Part shown: positions 1-7,785 of the stretch, piece by piece
Layout: each line of letters starts with the position of its first letter
How positions within the stretch are numbered: the stretch's first letter is position 1
Origin: Siphonobacter sp. SORGH_AS_0500
Lineage (GTDB): Bacteria; Bacteroidota; Bacteroidia; Cytophagales; Spirosomataceae
Assembly (NCBI RefSeq): GCF_002838835.1
Contig: NZ_NHPP01000002.1
Span: 1 to 64,000 of the forward strand
Direction of reading: 5' to 3'
Length of the DNA stretch: 64,000 nucleotides
Position numbers and translations under genes: made by a program
Notes under the pieces: model-generated
What the model saw: the letters and a program-made list of their open reading frames with translations, nothing else
The model's database searches: none
Told to the model about the DNA's origin: nothing

Positions 1-1
1 A

Positions 2-1678
2 AGTACGATCCTGGGTAAAAGCAGTGGGGGGGACAACTTTGGCATTGATCTGCGTTACGATCAGGTAAGTTCGGGAGCGACGGCTCAGAAAAACGGGAAT
101 ATTGCTCAGTTGCTCTGGAAGAAGAATGCCAATGACTGGACGGGTTTTAACTACACCTACGATGGAGCCGGTCGGCTGAAGACGGCGGTAGGGGTAGGGG
201 CCATTGGTTCCATCAAGGCGTATACGTATCGAGAGACGATATCCTCGTATGATCGCAATGGTAATATTAACGGCCTGAGTCGTTGGGGAGAAGGGAGTCA
301 GTGGGATGATCTCACGTATACTTATAGCGGTAACCGTTTAAGCAAGGTCTATGATGCTACTACGGGCAGTGATAAAGCGAAAGGCTTTGACAATGGCACT
401 ACCGTGAATAACACAGACTATAGTTATGATGCGGCAGGGAACTTGATTCAGGATGCCAACCGGGGCATTGCGGCTGAGGGGATCAAATACAACCTGTTGA
501 ATCTGATTGGGTCCATTCAGCTGGACAGCCTAATCACCTACGATTATGACGCTTCAGGAACCAAAGTAAGAATGACCCGAGGGGGCGTGTACCACACGCG
601 GTATGCAGGTCTTTTTGAATACGATGAAAATAATTTTCTAACGCGCATCGCTACGGAGGAAGGGCAGATCAGGGTGAGCAATGGCGGTAATAACTACGCC
701 GTGGAGTATTACCTCAAAGATCACCAGGGCAACGTGCGGGTGGTGCTGGATGAGAATGGGAATAAAGTACAGGAGACGGAGTACTTTGCTTTTGGGCTAG
801 CGATTCCGAAAACGATGGGCTCGAATAAGTATCTTTACAATGGCAAAGAGTTACAGCCGAAAACGGGTTTTCTGGATTATGGGGCTCGGCAGTATGATCC
901 TGCTATTGGACGATGGATGAGTATTGATCCTCTAAGTGAAAAATTTATATCTATATCACCGTTTAATTACGTTTCAAATAATCCAATTGTATTATTCGAT
1001 CCAGATGGAATGGATATTAAATCAACACATACTGATTTATATGGTAACATATTAGCTGTCTATAATGACGGCGACTTGGGCGTTTATACACACAAAGATG
1101 CTAATACTAAGGAAGATATAGACAAAAAGCACTCAAATAAAGATACTTCAGCAAAAGGGAAAAAAATGGGCGAGACGGCTTATTGGGATGAGTTCATTAT
1201 TCCAGGGACTAGTACAGCTGGTGGTAGAATTATATTCAATACCTCATGGGATGATCTTATTGATTGGGGTAATAACAGAGCTATTAACCAAGATTTAACA
1301 ATAACACAGAAGGAATCTAAACTTAAAGCTGAGTTAGACATAAAAAATAATAAAGCATGGACTACAGGCGATCCTCCGCAAATGACAGGAAGACTGCTAA
1401 ATGGTAAATATACCACTGCTAGATCAGCTGGCAACTATCTAGCTGGTATGAATGGTGTTATGGGAACTTTTCAAGGTCATCATATTAGTGGAGAAACCTA
1501 TATGAAGTTGGCCGGAGCTTATCAGCAAAGAAAATATAATAAACTTAACATTATTCAAATTATGCTAAATGGCAAAGCATTTGGAAAAGCTCCGTATTAT
1601 GGAGAAGAACCGTATTCAGGGCGTCGAATACTGGAAGGAATTAAGGAAGGATATAAACGATTAAATACAAAAAAATGA
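2..1678 (+). CDS. RHS repeat protein, C-terminal part with variable tip (5' end outside window)
   Basis: The reading frame is open from the first base, so the gene begins left of the window; a TTG at 110 is not the real start. The translation carries YD/RHS repeats (motifs such as YDAAGNL and YDYDASGTKV), then the RHS-associated core with the segments KDHQGNVRVV, YNGKELQ, LDYGARQYDPAIGRW and DPDG. In this family the core marks where a conserved shell meets a variable C-terminal tip that is often a toxin. Here the tip begins near base 940 and runs about 210 residues; its DNA is clearly more AT-rich than the core. It contains TTARSAGNYLAGMNG and GHHISGETY, resembling a tip I recall in other Bacteroidota RHS proteins, but its activity is not known to me. 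The stop overlaps the next gene by four bases (ATGA). RHS identity is secure; toxin function is inferred. Confidence 0.9.
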   Translation, partial: STILGKSSGGDNFGIDLRYDQVSSGATAQKNGNIAQLLWKKNANDWTGFNYTYDGAGRLKTAVGVGAIGSIKAYTYRETISSYDRNGNINGLSRWGEGSQWDDLTYTYSGNRLSKVYDATTGSDKAKGFDNGTTVNNTDYSYDAAGNLIQDANRGIAAEGIKYNLLNLIGSIQLDSLITYDYDASGTKVRMTRGGVYHTRYAGLFEYDENNFLTRIATEEGQIRVSNGGNNYAVEYYLKDHQGNVRVVLDENGNKVQETEYFAFGLAIPKTMGSNKYLYNGKELQPKTGFLDYGARQYDPAIGRWMSIDPLSEKFISISPFNYVSNNPIVLFDPDGMDIKSTHTDLYGNILAVYNDGDLGVYTHKDANTKEDIDKKHSNKDTSAKGKKMGETAYWDEFIIPGTSTAGGRIIFNTSWDDLIDWGNNRAINQDLTITQKESKLKAELDIKNNKAWTTGDPPQMTGRLLNGKYTTARSAGNYLAGMNGVMGTFQGHHISGETYMKLAGAYQQRKYNKLNIIQIMLNGKAFGKAPYYGEEPYSGRRILEGIKEGYKRLNTKK

Positions 1679-2127
1679 AAGCATGTGTAATGATTTTTGT
1701 GTTTTTATTAACAAGTTGTTTATCTGAAGGAGATAACTTCCAATCAAAGCAGCTTAAATCTACAAAAGGTGAAACTATTTATGTAAATACTGTAAACTGG
1801 GGTGTAACCAACGATTATCAGATGTCATGTATTTCAAACAACCCTAATAAGCTTAAAGATATAGCTGACTCTTCTTATACAGTTAGAGGGCTTGAACCAT
1901 TTTTATATTCATTTAAAAATGATACTCTTAACTTATTTTTTAAAGATAGTGTTAATTATAAGCTTTCAGACAAAACCAAGACAATTAAAGTTCTTTATCA
2001 TATTTTAAATAAAGACGAATATTATAAAATATATTCAAAGGCTTTAGTTAATGATGAGTTTTTTACTGTACCTGCTACCATAAACAAAGGTTATCCTAAA
2101 GATATGCCTTTACCAAAGTCTCACTAA
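1675..2127 (+). CDS. Small lipoprotein, candidate immunity partner of the RHS tip
   Basis: A 150-residue protein whose start codon overlaps the RHS stop codon (ATGA at 1675-1678), implying translational coupling. It opens with a short lipoprotein signal, MKACVMIFVFLLTSC, with the lipidated cysteine at residue 15, so it should sit in a membrane facing the periplasm. The rest is AT-rich, lysine- and asparagine-rich, with no domain I recognise. Its base composition matches the AT-rich RHS tip rather than the RHS core, which suggests tip and lipoprotein arrived as one unit. Position directly after a polymorphic tip is the classic place for an immunity gene; that role is inferred from context only. 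It could instead be an unrelated passenger lipoprotein. Confidence 0.7.
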   Translation: MKACVMIFVFLLTSCLSEGDNFQSKQLKSTKGETIYVNTVNWGVTNDYQMSCISNNPNKLKDIADSSYTVRGLEPFLYSFKNDTLNLFFKDSVNYKLSDKTKTIKVLYHILNKDEYYKIYSKALVNDEFFTVPATINKGYPKDMPLPKSH

Positions 2128-2186
2128 GGTAGCTTACTTCAGTATCTAAACTTTAATTCAACATTAGCAAATTAATCCATTGACCT

Positions 2187-2555
2187 ATGCGAATATATGT
2201 GTTTTTATGGTGGGCCTTCAGCCTGCTGAGCGGCACCTGCTTTGCCCAGATTCAGGGCAAAGTCTATCAGGATGGCAACGCCAGCGGTAACCAGGATGCC
2301 TTTGAAGCCGGCATTGCGGGCATTCGCATCGCGGCCTTCAATGCCCAATCCCAACTCATCGATCAGACCCGTACCGATGGGCAGGGATGGTATACTTTGT
2401 CGGTGACCGTGGGTCAGGCTGTATCTCTACGTTTTCTCGACGTACCCAAAGGGCTTAGCCCCAGCAAAGCTTCTCTTTTGAACCGCTTTCTGACGGCTCC
2501 GGCCCCCCCTGTTCCAAGTGTTCGTCCAAAGGACGCCACTTGGAACGAACGATAA
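2187..2555 (+). CDS. Exported SdrD-B-like domain protein, probably truncated
   Basis: 122 residues with a clear signal peptide (about residues 1-20, ending GTCFA) followed by one SdrD-B-like / carboxypeptidase-regulatory-like beta-sandwich repeat: IQGKVYQDGNASGNQDAFEA, then GIAGIRI and a TDGQGWYTL turn. Such domains normally occur as several repeats in large exported Bacteroidota proteins next to RHS genes, so one domain alone looks like a stub. The reading frame ends in a near-perfect hairpin (2511-2546) that supplies the last residues, so the natural C-terminus was probably lost there. GC-rich codon use matches the RHS core and not the AT-rich lipoprotein just upstream. Start ATG at 2187 is the only one giving the signal peptide. 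Confidence 0.6.
   Translation: MRIYVFLWWAFSLLSGTCFAQIQGKVYQDGNASGNQDAFEAGIAGIRIAAFNAQSQLIDQTRTDGQGWYTLSVTVGQAVSLRFLDVPKGLSPSKASLLNRFLTAPAPPVPSVRPKDATWNER
2511..2546. repeat. Near-perfect 36-base hairpin at the end of the SdrD-like stub
   Basis: GTTCCAAGTG at 2511-2520 pairs exactly with CACTTGGAAC at 2537-2546. Inside, CGTCC (2523-2527) and GGACG (2531-2535) pair around an AAA loop. No T-run follows on either strand close to the stem, so a terminator is not the best reading. It looks like an extragenic palindrome that interrupts the preceding gene. Confidence 0.7.
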
Positions 2556-2696
2556 AAAGGCAGTTTATAACTGCTGCCAGTTACAGACTGATAGTCATCC
2601 GTCGTTGTGAGTATTAAGTGGACCAATCTATTGATGGACAACATCCGATGAAATATAAAAAATAGTAATAATCTAAGAAAAAAAATTCCATTAGAC

Positions 2697-2925
2697 CATA
2701 TGCCTAAAACTAAAAATGTACCCCGAAGATTAGGAAGTTGACCTTAGTCTTGGGTTGAGTCCAATTCCAATCGAAAGGCTGGAAAAAGCGTAACCCATTC
2801 ATTCGTCAACCTAACCTAATTATTGAGGTAAATCATACCATGAAAATATCTTTATTAATAAGCCTTTTAACGATTGCTGGTGGGTCTTTATCTGGGGGTA
2901 TATGAGGATGTCAATGGTCAGTTCG
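2697..2925 (+). repeat. Degenerate direct repeat, copy A
   Basis: This stretch matches 5315-5552 at low but unmistakable identity, offset about 2616-2618 bases. Shared landmarks in order are an RHS C-terminal scrap (ATGCCTAAAACTAAA here, ATGCCAAAAACAAAA there), CTTAGTCTT, GAAAAAAGCG-like, CATTCGTC, AGGTAAATCAT, a start codon, TAATAAGCCTTTTAACGAT, and an out-of-frame VYED coding segment. The two copies flank the RHS half-gene at 3029-5365. Confidence 0.75.
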
Positions 2926-2987
2926 ATTACTTTGATCCTGATAAAATAGGCATAGTTATTAAAGCCTTATCAATTCAAATAACGTAA
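2697..2987 (+). pseudogene. Remnants: RHS end and frameshifted SdrD-like leader
   Basis: Two gene scraps lie here. First, bases 2697-2741 encode HMPKTKNVPRRLGS then a stop, a decayed version of the C-terminus YMPKTKEVSEDYGANP of the RHS gene at 3029-5365. Second, an ATG at 2840 opens a signal-peptide-like sequence MKISLLISLLTIAGG that stops after 21 residues; one frame over, the sequence continues VYEDVNGQFDYFDPDKIGI to a stop at 2987, an SdrD-B-like domain start. The frames would have to be joined to give a working protein. The rest of 2556-3028 is AT-rich with no further gene visible. Confidence 0.6.
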
Positions 2988-3028
2988 AAAGGTTTTTGCT
3001 ATTCAAGAGTTAGTAAAACGTAAATACT

Positions 3029-5365
3029 ATGCGATTAAAATACTTTTTGATCATCCTTTCATTGATTCAGGCCTTAAATTCTTTTTCTCAAAAGCCTGAG
3101 GTAATTCCTCCGTCCCCTAACGTGGCAAGTTTTGCAAAGTATGGAGACATTCCCGTTAACTTAAGCACTGGGCAGGTGGGCTTGCAAATTCCCATTTATA
3201 CGATTCAGGAGAAAGGATTGACCTGGCCCCTATACCTATCGTATTCCTATACGGGCTATCGTCCTTCTGAAGAAGCCAGCTGGGTTGGCAGAGGTTGGGC
3301 TTTCTCTACCGGTACAGTAAGTAGGACCATACGGGGCTTGCGGGATGAAGCCCTAAATGACGGTTACCTATCTACATATTCGATTGTAAAAAGCATTGTT
3401 GATCTGCATCAAAACAATGCGAGTAACCAGGCTTTTTTGAAAACCGTAGCATCGGGAGCTAAAGATGCTGAACCTGATCTTTTTTCATTTTCGTTTGGAT
3501 CATACAGCGGCAAATTCAGTTTTGGTTCTGATGGACTAATACATATTAGTTCAAACCTCCCCTTAAAAATAACCTATGAAATTGCCACTCAGCCTTTAGA
3601 CGCTACCTACTCCGCCATTGGCAGATCTATTATCAAATGGATTTTTACGGTTGAAAACGGAACTCAGTATATCTTTTCAGACGCCGAATATGGGTGGAGT
3701 GAATCTCCTCAAGGGGCTTATAATATCAAAAATAGTAAGTCTATTACTTCTTGGCATATTTCCAAGGTAATAGATATAACAGGTAATGCTGTTAATTTTT
3801 CCTATACTACTCCCTCTGACACCTACAAGCGAGTACAATGTAGTTATACACAAAGGAAAATTTTACCGGTTCCCGCTTGCGTATCCAGTCTGGATTATGA
3901 TGGTATACAGTTTAACTATTCTGCGGAACGATATCTTTCATCCATAGAAAGCTCTACTGTAAAAATTAGTTTTAATTCTATTCTTCAGAGCAAACCGCTC
4001 AATGGAAGTACTAGTTACTTTCGAAAACTCAAGGCCATACAAATTACCTCTAACATAGGCACTAGTATACCTATCAAAAATTTTAGTTTTGATTATGATT
4101 CTGAAGGTCTAGACTTGTTAACAACCTTTCAGGAAAGTGGAGCAAATCCATATATATTCTCATATGAATCATTGAATAAGCTTGGAACAACCAGAGCTGT
4201 TGACTACTGGGGGTATTACAATGGTCCCGAACAAAATAGTTTGATTACTTACGGGGAAATTGTTTCTAATCGAGAGCCCTCTTATTACCATACTCTCATG
4301 GGATCGCTAAACAAGGTTCAATACCCAACGGGAGGATCATCAAGTTTTGAATATGAGCTTAATACCGCTAGTTATAAACAAGCTGCAGTTAGTCCACGAA
4401 CTAGAACCCTTTATAGAGGTAAAGTATTTGAGTGGACTTATAATGGCCAAAGTCTAAACGTAAATAGTAGTAATAACTTTAGTTTATCTGTCGCAACGAA
4501 CTGTAAAATAACGTATTCATTGCGAGACAAAAATGGCAACAACCTTAGTATGTATCAAAGTTGTCAGGGTTTACCTAATTCTGATGTACTTTCCGCTGGT
4601 AATTATACAGCAGAAAACTTTATGAATAAGCATTGTCAGCTAGCTCCATTTAATACGGGGGATGTACTTACGGCTACGGTTACGCTTATTACTACAGTAA
4701 CTGATTTGATTTCTAATGTCGGCGGTCTGAGAATTAAAAAAATTACAGATTACGTAGGAGACACTACCGTAGCTAAAGTGAAAGAGTATAAATATAATAG
4801 ATTCGATTCTAATAACCTATCTAGTGGAGCCGTAGCTGACTGGCCGGATAACCATTATGTAACTACGTTAAGTTCTGATTGTTATGCAGCTTACCAAGTA
4901 GATGTATGGAAGTCGGAACCAATTAACTCAATGGCAGTGACACCTATTTTATATTCTAACGTAGAAGAACGAACAGGTGATAGAGTTAATTATTATACTT
5001 TTTTAAGTTACGAAAATGGTTATCCTGATTATTATGGATATACCCTGTTTGATTCCTCAGATGACCCTATTCGGGAATCTACAGCTGGACCCACAGAAAG
5101 CTACGAGTTTGCTCGTGGATTTAATACCTCTACTGTAACCAAGAATACAGCCGGGACTACATTATTTAAGACAACATATACCTACCCTACGGATAAAAAT
5201 ATAGCAACACTTTACCGAGCTCCAGGTATTTACATTGAAAATATAACGGGGTCAGGTGGTAATGAATTCACAATAGATGGGTTTAATTCCAAAGCCTACA
5301 AAGTGCCATTAGGCTATATGCCAAAAACAAAAGAAGTCTCCGAAGACTATGGAGCCAATCCTTAG
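3029..5365 (+). CDS. RHS/YD-type protein, amino-terminal half only
   Basis: 778 residues with a signal peptide (residues 1-20, ending NSFSQ) and the typical Bacteroidota RHS amino-terminal region: PPSPNVASFAKYGDIPVNLS, then a long beta-rich shell with WVGRGWAF and VDYWGYYNG motifs. It ends YMPKTKEVSEDYGANP, where an intact family member would continue into the YD repeats and core. No YD-repeat array, core or tip is present, so this is half of a large protein. Its last bases lie inside the direct-repeat copy B, which suggests recombination removed the distal half. AT content is moderately high. The other half is not adjacent: the RHS 3' part at 2-1678 lies upstream, in the wrong order. Whether the half protein is made is unknown. 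Confidence 0.8.
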   Translation: MRLKYFLIILSLIQALNSFSQKPEVIPPSPNVASFAKYGDIPVNLSTGQVGLQIPIYTIQEKGLTWPLYLSYSYTGYRPSEEASWVGRGWAFSTGTVSRTIRGLRDEALNDGYLSTYSIVKSIVDLHQNNASNQAFLKTVASGAKDAEPDLFSFSFGSYSGKFSFGSDGLIHISSNLPLKITYEIATQPLDATYSAIGRSIIKWIFTVENGTQYIFSDAEYGWSESPQGAYNIKNSKSITSWHISKVIDITGNAVNFSYTTPSDTYKRVQCSYTQRKILPVPACVSSLDYDGIQFNYSAERYLSSIESSTVKISFNSILQSKPLNGSTSYFRKLKAIQITSNIGTSIPIKNFSFDYDSEGLDLLTTFQESGANPYIFSYESLNKLGTTRAVDYWGYYNGPEQNSLITYGEIVSNREPSYYHTLMGSLNKVQYPTGGSSSFEYELNTASYKQAAVSPRTRTLYRGKVFEWTYNGQSLNVNSSNNFSLSVATNCKITYSLRDKNGNNLSMYQSCQGLPNSDVLSAGNYTAENFMNKHCQLAPFNTGDVLTATVTLITTVTDLISNVGGLRIKKITDYVGDTTVAKVKEYKYNRFDSNNLSSGAVADWPDNHYVTTLSSDCYAAYQVDVWKSEPINSMAVTPILYSNVEERTGDRVNYYTFLSYENGYPDYYGYTLFDSSDDPIRESTAGPTESYEFARGFNTSTVTKNTAGTTLFKTTYTYPTDKNIATLYRAPGIYIENITGSGGNEFTIDGFNSKAYKVPLGYMPKTKEVSEDYGANP

Positions 5366-5552
5366 TCTTCGGGTTGAGGCTTGTTTCCATCGAAAAGATT
5401 GAAAAAAGCGTGGCTCATCCATTCGTCTACCTAACTATCCAAGGTAAATCATCTTATGAAAGAACCTGTACTAATAAGCCTTTTAACGATCGCGAGCGGT
5501 TCTTTAGTCAGCTCAGGTGAGTGGCTGGGTGTATGAAGATATCAATGCCAAT
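5315..5552 (+). repeat. Degenerate direct repeat, copy B
   Basis: Partner of copy A at 2697-2925. It covers the last 17 codons of the RHS half-gene, about 90 bases of spacer, and the frameshifted SdrD-like leader. The best conserved block is TAATAAGCCTTTTAACGAT (5472-5490 here, 2856-2874 in copy A). Confidence 0.75.
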
Positions 5553-5810
5553 GGATACCTTCGAGTCGGGCAAAGTGGTTATCTTAGTCAAATCTACAGT
5601 TTAAGTCAGGAGTGCGGGCAGCCCCAGTTAATGACTCAAACCTGTAGTAATGAGCAGGGCTACTACCAGCTTTCTTCCTTTCTGTTCGCATGGTCTCTGG
5701 TGGACATATTCGTGGTCTGTCTATCGGGATTTGTTATAAAGACTTTAGTAGTTAAAAAATCCTTAGAGCGTTCACGTCTAACTAGAACTATTCTCTCCCT
5801 TTCATTTTAA
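5456..5810 (+). pseudogene. Frameshifted SdrD-B-like leader fragment
   Basis: An ATG at 5456 gives MKEPVLISLLTIASGSLVSS and stops after 26 codons, while the adjoining frame (open from a GTG at 5517) continues as SGWVYEDINANGYLRVGQSG and later CSNEQGYYQLSS, which is the SdrD-B-like consensus. After that the sequence turns into unrelated hydrophobic residues and stops at 5810. It is therefore frameshifted near 5520 and truncated after about 50 domain residues. It is the better preserved of the two frameshifted leaders, and should be read as a broken gene rather than a 97-residue protein. Confidence 0.6.
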
Positions 5811-5841
5811 ACTTATCAATATCTAAATACCATAAAAACAG

Positions 5842-5870
5842 ACGAGGCTTGAAAAAACTTCAAGCCTCGT
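5842..5870 (-). terminator. Terminator of ndk
   Basis: Eleven-base perfect stem, ACGAGGCTTGA with TCAAGCCTCGT, seven-base loop. On the minus strand it follows the ndk stop by about 20 bases and is followed by a short T-run. Confidence 0.8.
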
Positions 5871-5889
5871 TCAGATAAGAGAAAATTAC

Positions 5890-6309
5890 TTAATACTGTT
5901 CGGTCTGAGCAAAGAAGAAATTAGACTCAATTTCAGCGTTTTCATCTGAGTCAGATCCATGGATCGCATTGGCTTCCATCGATTTTGCAAATAATTTCCG
6001 GATGGTGCCTTCTTCTGCATTGGCAGGATTGGTGGCTCCAATCAGTTTACGGAAGTCAGCTACGGCGTTGTCTTTTTCCAGAATGATCGGAACGATAGGG
6101 CCAGAAGACATATACGCACACAAATCATTATAAAAAGGACGCTCGGCATGTACGGCATAGAACTTGCCCGCCAGCTCTTTCGTCAGCAGTGTTTTCTTCA
6201 AAGCAACAATACGAAATCCAGCTTCTTCAATTAGCTTGATGATTGCTCCGGTGTGACCATCGGCTGTGGCGTCAGGTTTAATCATCGTAAAGGTGCGGTT
6301 CTGTGCCAT
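5890..6309 (-). CDS. ndk: Nucleoside diphosphate kinase
   Basis: Transfers the terminal phosphate of ATP to other NDPs through a phosphohistidine, balancing cytosolic nucleotide pools. From [14 protein letters not shown] the protein is 139 residues, the usual length; the frame is open nine codons further upstream, but that extension is not family-like. The nucleotide-binding start TFTMIKPDA and the active-site segment [12 protein letters not shown] with catalytic His117 are intact. It stands alone on the minus strand with its own terminator and ends the housekeeping side of the RHS region. Confidence 0.97.
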   Translation of the reverse strand: MAQNRTFTMIKPDATADGHTGAIIKLIEEAGFRIVALKKTLLTKELAGKFYAVHAERPFYNDLCAYMSSGPIVPIILEKDNAVADFRKLIGATNPANAEEGTIRKLFAKSMEANAIHGSDSDENAEIESNFFFAQTEQY

Positions 6310-6477
6310 ACTATTGAACAGGGTTAAAGAATTCAATTTAAAGTGATGATGAAAAGAAGGGTAGATTCACGACCTGAAAAGCCTTGAATTTTACCATTAT
6401 GGCCGCAATTTAGGGATACATTTTTACCAGAAGGCTAACCTCCGCAGAAATGCAAAGGTTTTTGAACTGTTTTTCAA

Positions 6478-6485
6478 TAACTTTG
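6478..6485 (+). promoter_or_regulatory. Candidate -7 box for the nrnA-like gene
   Basis: TAACTTTG fits the Bacteroidota -7 consensus TAnnTTTG. A TTTG lies only 13 bases upstream (6461-6464), shorter than the usual spacing, so support is moderate. It would give a leader of about 160 bases. The rest of the 6310-6655 gap shows no gene. Confidence 0.4.
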
Positions 6486-6655
6486 CCCGCCCAATAGACG
6501 GAAGACTTAGCAAAATGCGTTTGATAAAGAATTGATTCACAGAATATTGCTGGATCAAATCGCTTCTTTCCTACGGTATGGGGATTCACGAACAGTAATC
6601 TTTACAAGCTGAAAACAAGCCTATGGGCTGTTTCAGTAAAGACTACGACTAAAAA

Positions 6656-7693
6656 ATGAACGAATTGAGTATGAATCAGGATGCGTTGCAGGCTTTACAG
6701 ACTTTGGTCGACACGCCACAACGGGTAGTTATCACCACTCATTATAATCCCGATGCCGACGCACTGGGTTCTTCGTTAGGCTGGGCTGGTTATCTGAAAA
6801 AGAAAGGGCATACGGTTAAGGTAATCACTCCGTCAGAGTCGCCGCGATTTCTTTCCTGGATGTCGGGTAATGAAGATGTTATTGAGTTTAGTCACCGAAA
6901 CGCGGCCCTGGCGGCTCAGACCGTAGCGGCGGCAGACGTAATTTTTTGTCTGGACTTCAATGCTCTGGCTCGTTTGCACGATCTGGAGGCCATTATTCGC
7001 AATGCTACGGCTCCTAAGGTAATGATAGACCATCACTACCATCCCGAAGATTTTGCCATCATCGCTATTTCTGAACCCACCGCAGCGGCAACGGCTCAGA
7101 TGATTTACCAGATCATTGGTGAACTGGGTGGAAAAGATCTGCTGGACGTAAGCATTGGCGAATGCTTATACGCCGGTTTGATGACGGATACGGGTTCGTT
7201 TCGCCACCCCAGCACTAATCCAGCCGTTCACCGGATGGCTGCGGAGTTGATCGAGTTAGGCGTAAACACGAATCGCATTCACCGCCTGATTTTCGATAAC
7301 AACTCCCTGACCCGAATGCAGTTTCTGGGGTATGTATTATCGCAAAAATTAATCGTATTACCTGAATACAAAGCAGCTTACGTTGCCCTGACGAACGAAG
7401 AGCTTAAACGCTTCAATTCCCAAACGGGCGATACGGAAGGGGTAGTTAACTATATCCTTTCGATTGAAAACGTAGTAATGGCTGTATTACTTATCGAACG
7501 GGATCGGGAGGTTAAGTTATCATTCCGCTCCGTGGGCGACGTATTTGTGAATGAATTTGCCCGGAAGCATTTCAACGGTGGCGGACACCGCAATGCCGCT
7601 GGCGGACGTAGTCAGGATTCTCTGGAGGGAACGGTTAATCGATTGGTTTCCCTATTACCTGAAATTAAAGACCAGTTAGATCGGGAAATCTAA
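6656..7693 (+). CDS. nrnA: DHH/DHHA1 phosphoesterase, NrnA type (nanoRNase / pAp phosphatase)
   Basis: 345 residues. The DHH domain shows HYNPDADALGSS (residues 29-40), CLDFN with Asp100, the signature DHH at 125-127 and MTDTGSF with Asp178, together the two-metal active site. The DHHA1 substrate-binding domain ends with GGGHRNAAGG (308-317). Family members degrade short RNA oligonucleotides (2-5 nt), and many also remove the 3' phosphate of pAp. Length and domain order match NrnA rather than RecJ or the longer c-di-AMP enzyme GdpP. A start at the internal Met6 is possible. It precedes two FKBP lipoproteins, but those appear to have their own promoter. Confidence 0.92.
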   Translation: MNELSMNQDALQALQTLVDTPQRVVITTHYNPDADALGSSLGWAGYLKKKGHTVKVITPSESPRFLSWMSGNEDVIEFSHRNAALAAQTVAAADVIFCLDFNALARLHDLEAIIRNATAPKVMIDHHYHPEDFAIIAISEPTAAATAQMIYQIIGELGGKDLLDVSIGECLYAGLMTDTGSFRHPSTNPAVHRMAAELIELGVNTNRIHRLIFDNNSLTRMQFLGYVLSQKLIVLPEYKAAYVALTNEELKRFNSQTGDTEGVVNYILSIENVVMAVLLIERDREVKLSFRSVGDVFVNEFARKHFNGGGHRNAAGGRSQDSLEGTVNRLVSLLPEIKDQLDREI

Positions 7694-7747
7694 CCAGTCT
7701 ACCCCTGGCGGAGTTGAGGCTTTTTTTCTCCATTGTCTTCAATTCCG

Positions 7748-7755
7748 TACTTTTG
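7748..7755 (+). promoter_or_regulatory. Candidate -7 box for the first FKBP lipoprotein
   Basis: TACTTTTG matches TAnnTTTG and lies 30 bases before the chosen ATG at 7786, inside the upstream extension of the open frame that starts at 7714. This supports the later start codon. No convincing -33 TTTG at 17-23 bases. Confidence 0.5.
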
Positions 7756-7785
7756 TTTTTAAACTCTGAAATAGAATTAATTCTC

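Noticed and set aside
1180-1434. Minus-strand frame inside the RHS tip
   Set aside because: Antisense to a supported coding region with no domain.
2414-2644. Minus-strand 76-residue frame over the hairpin
   Set aside because: Its middle is the palindrome read backwards; no independent support.
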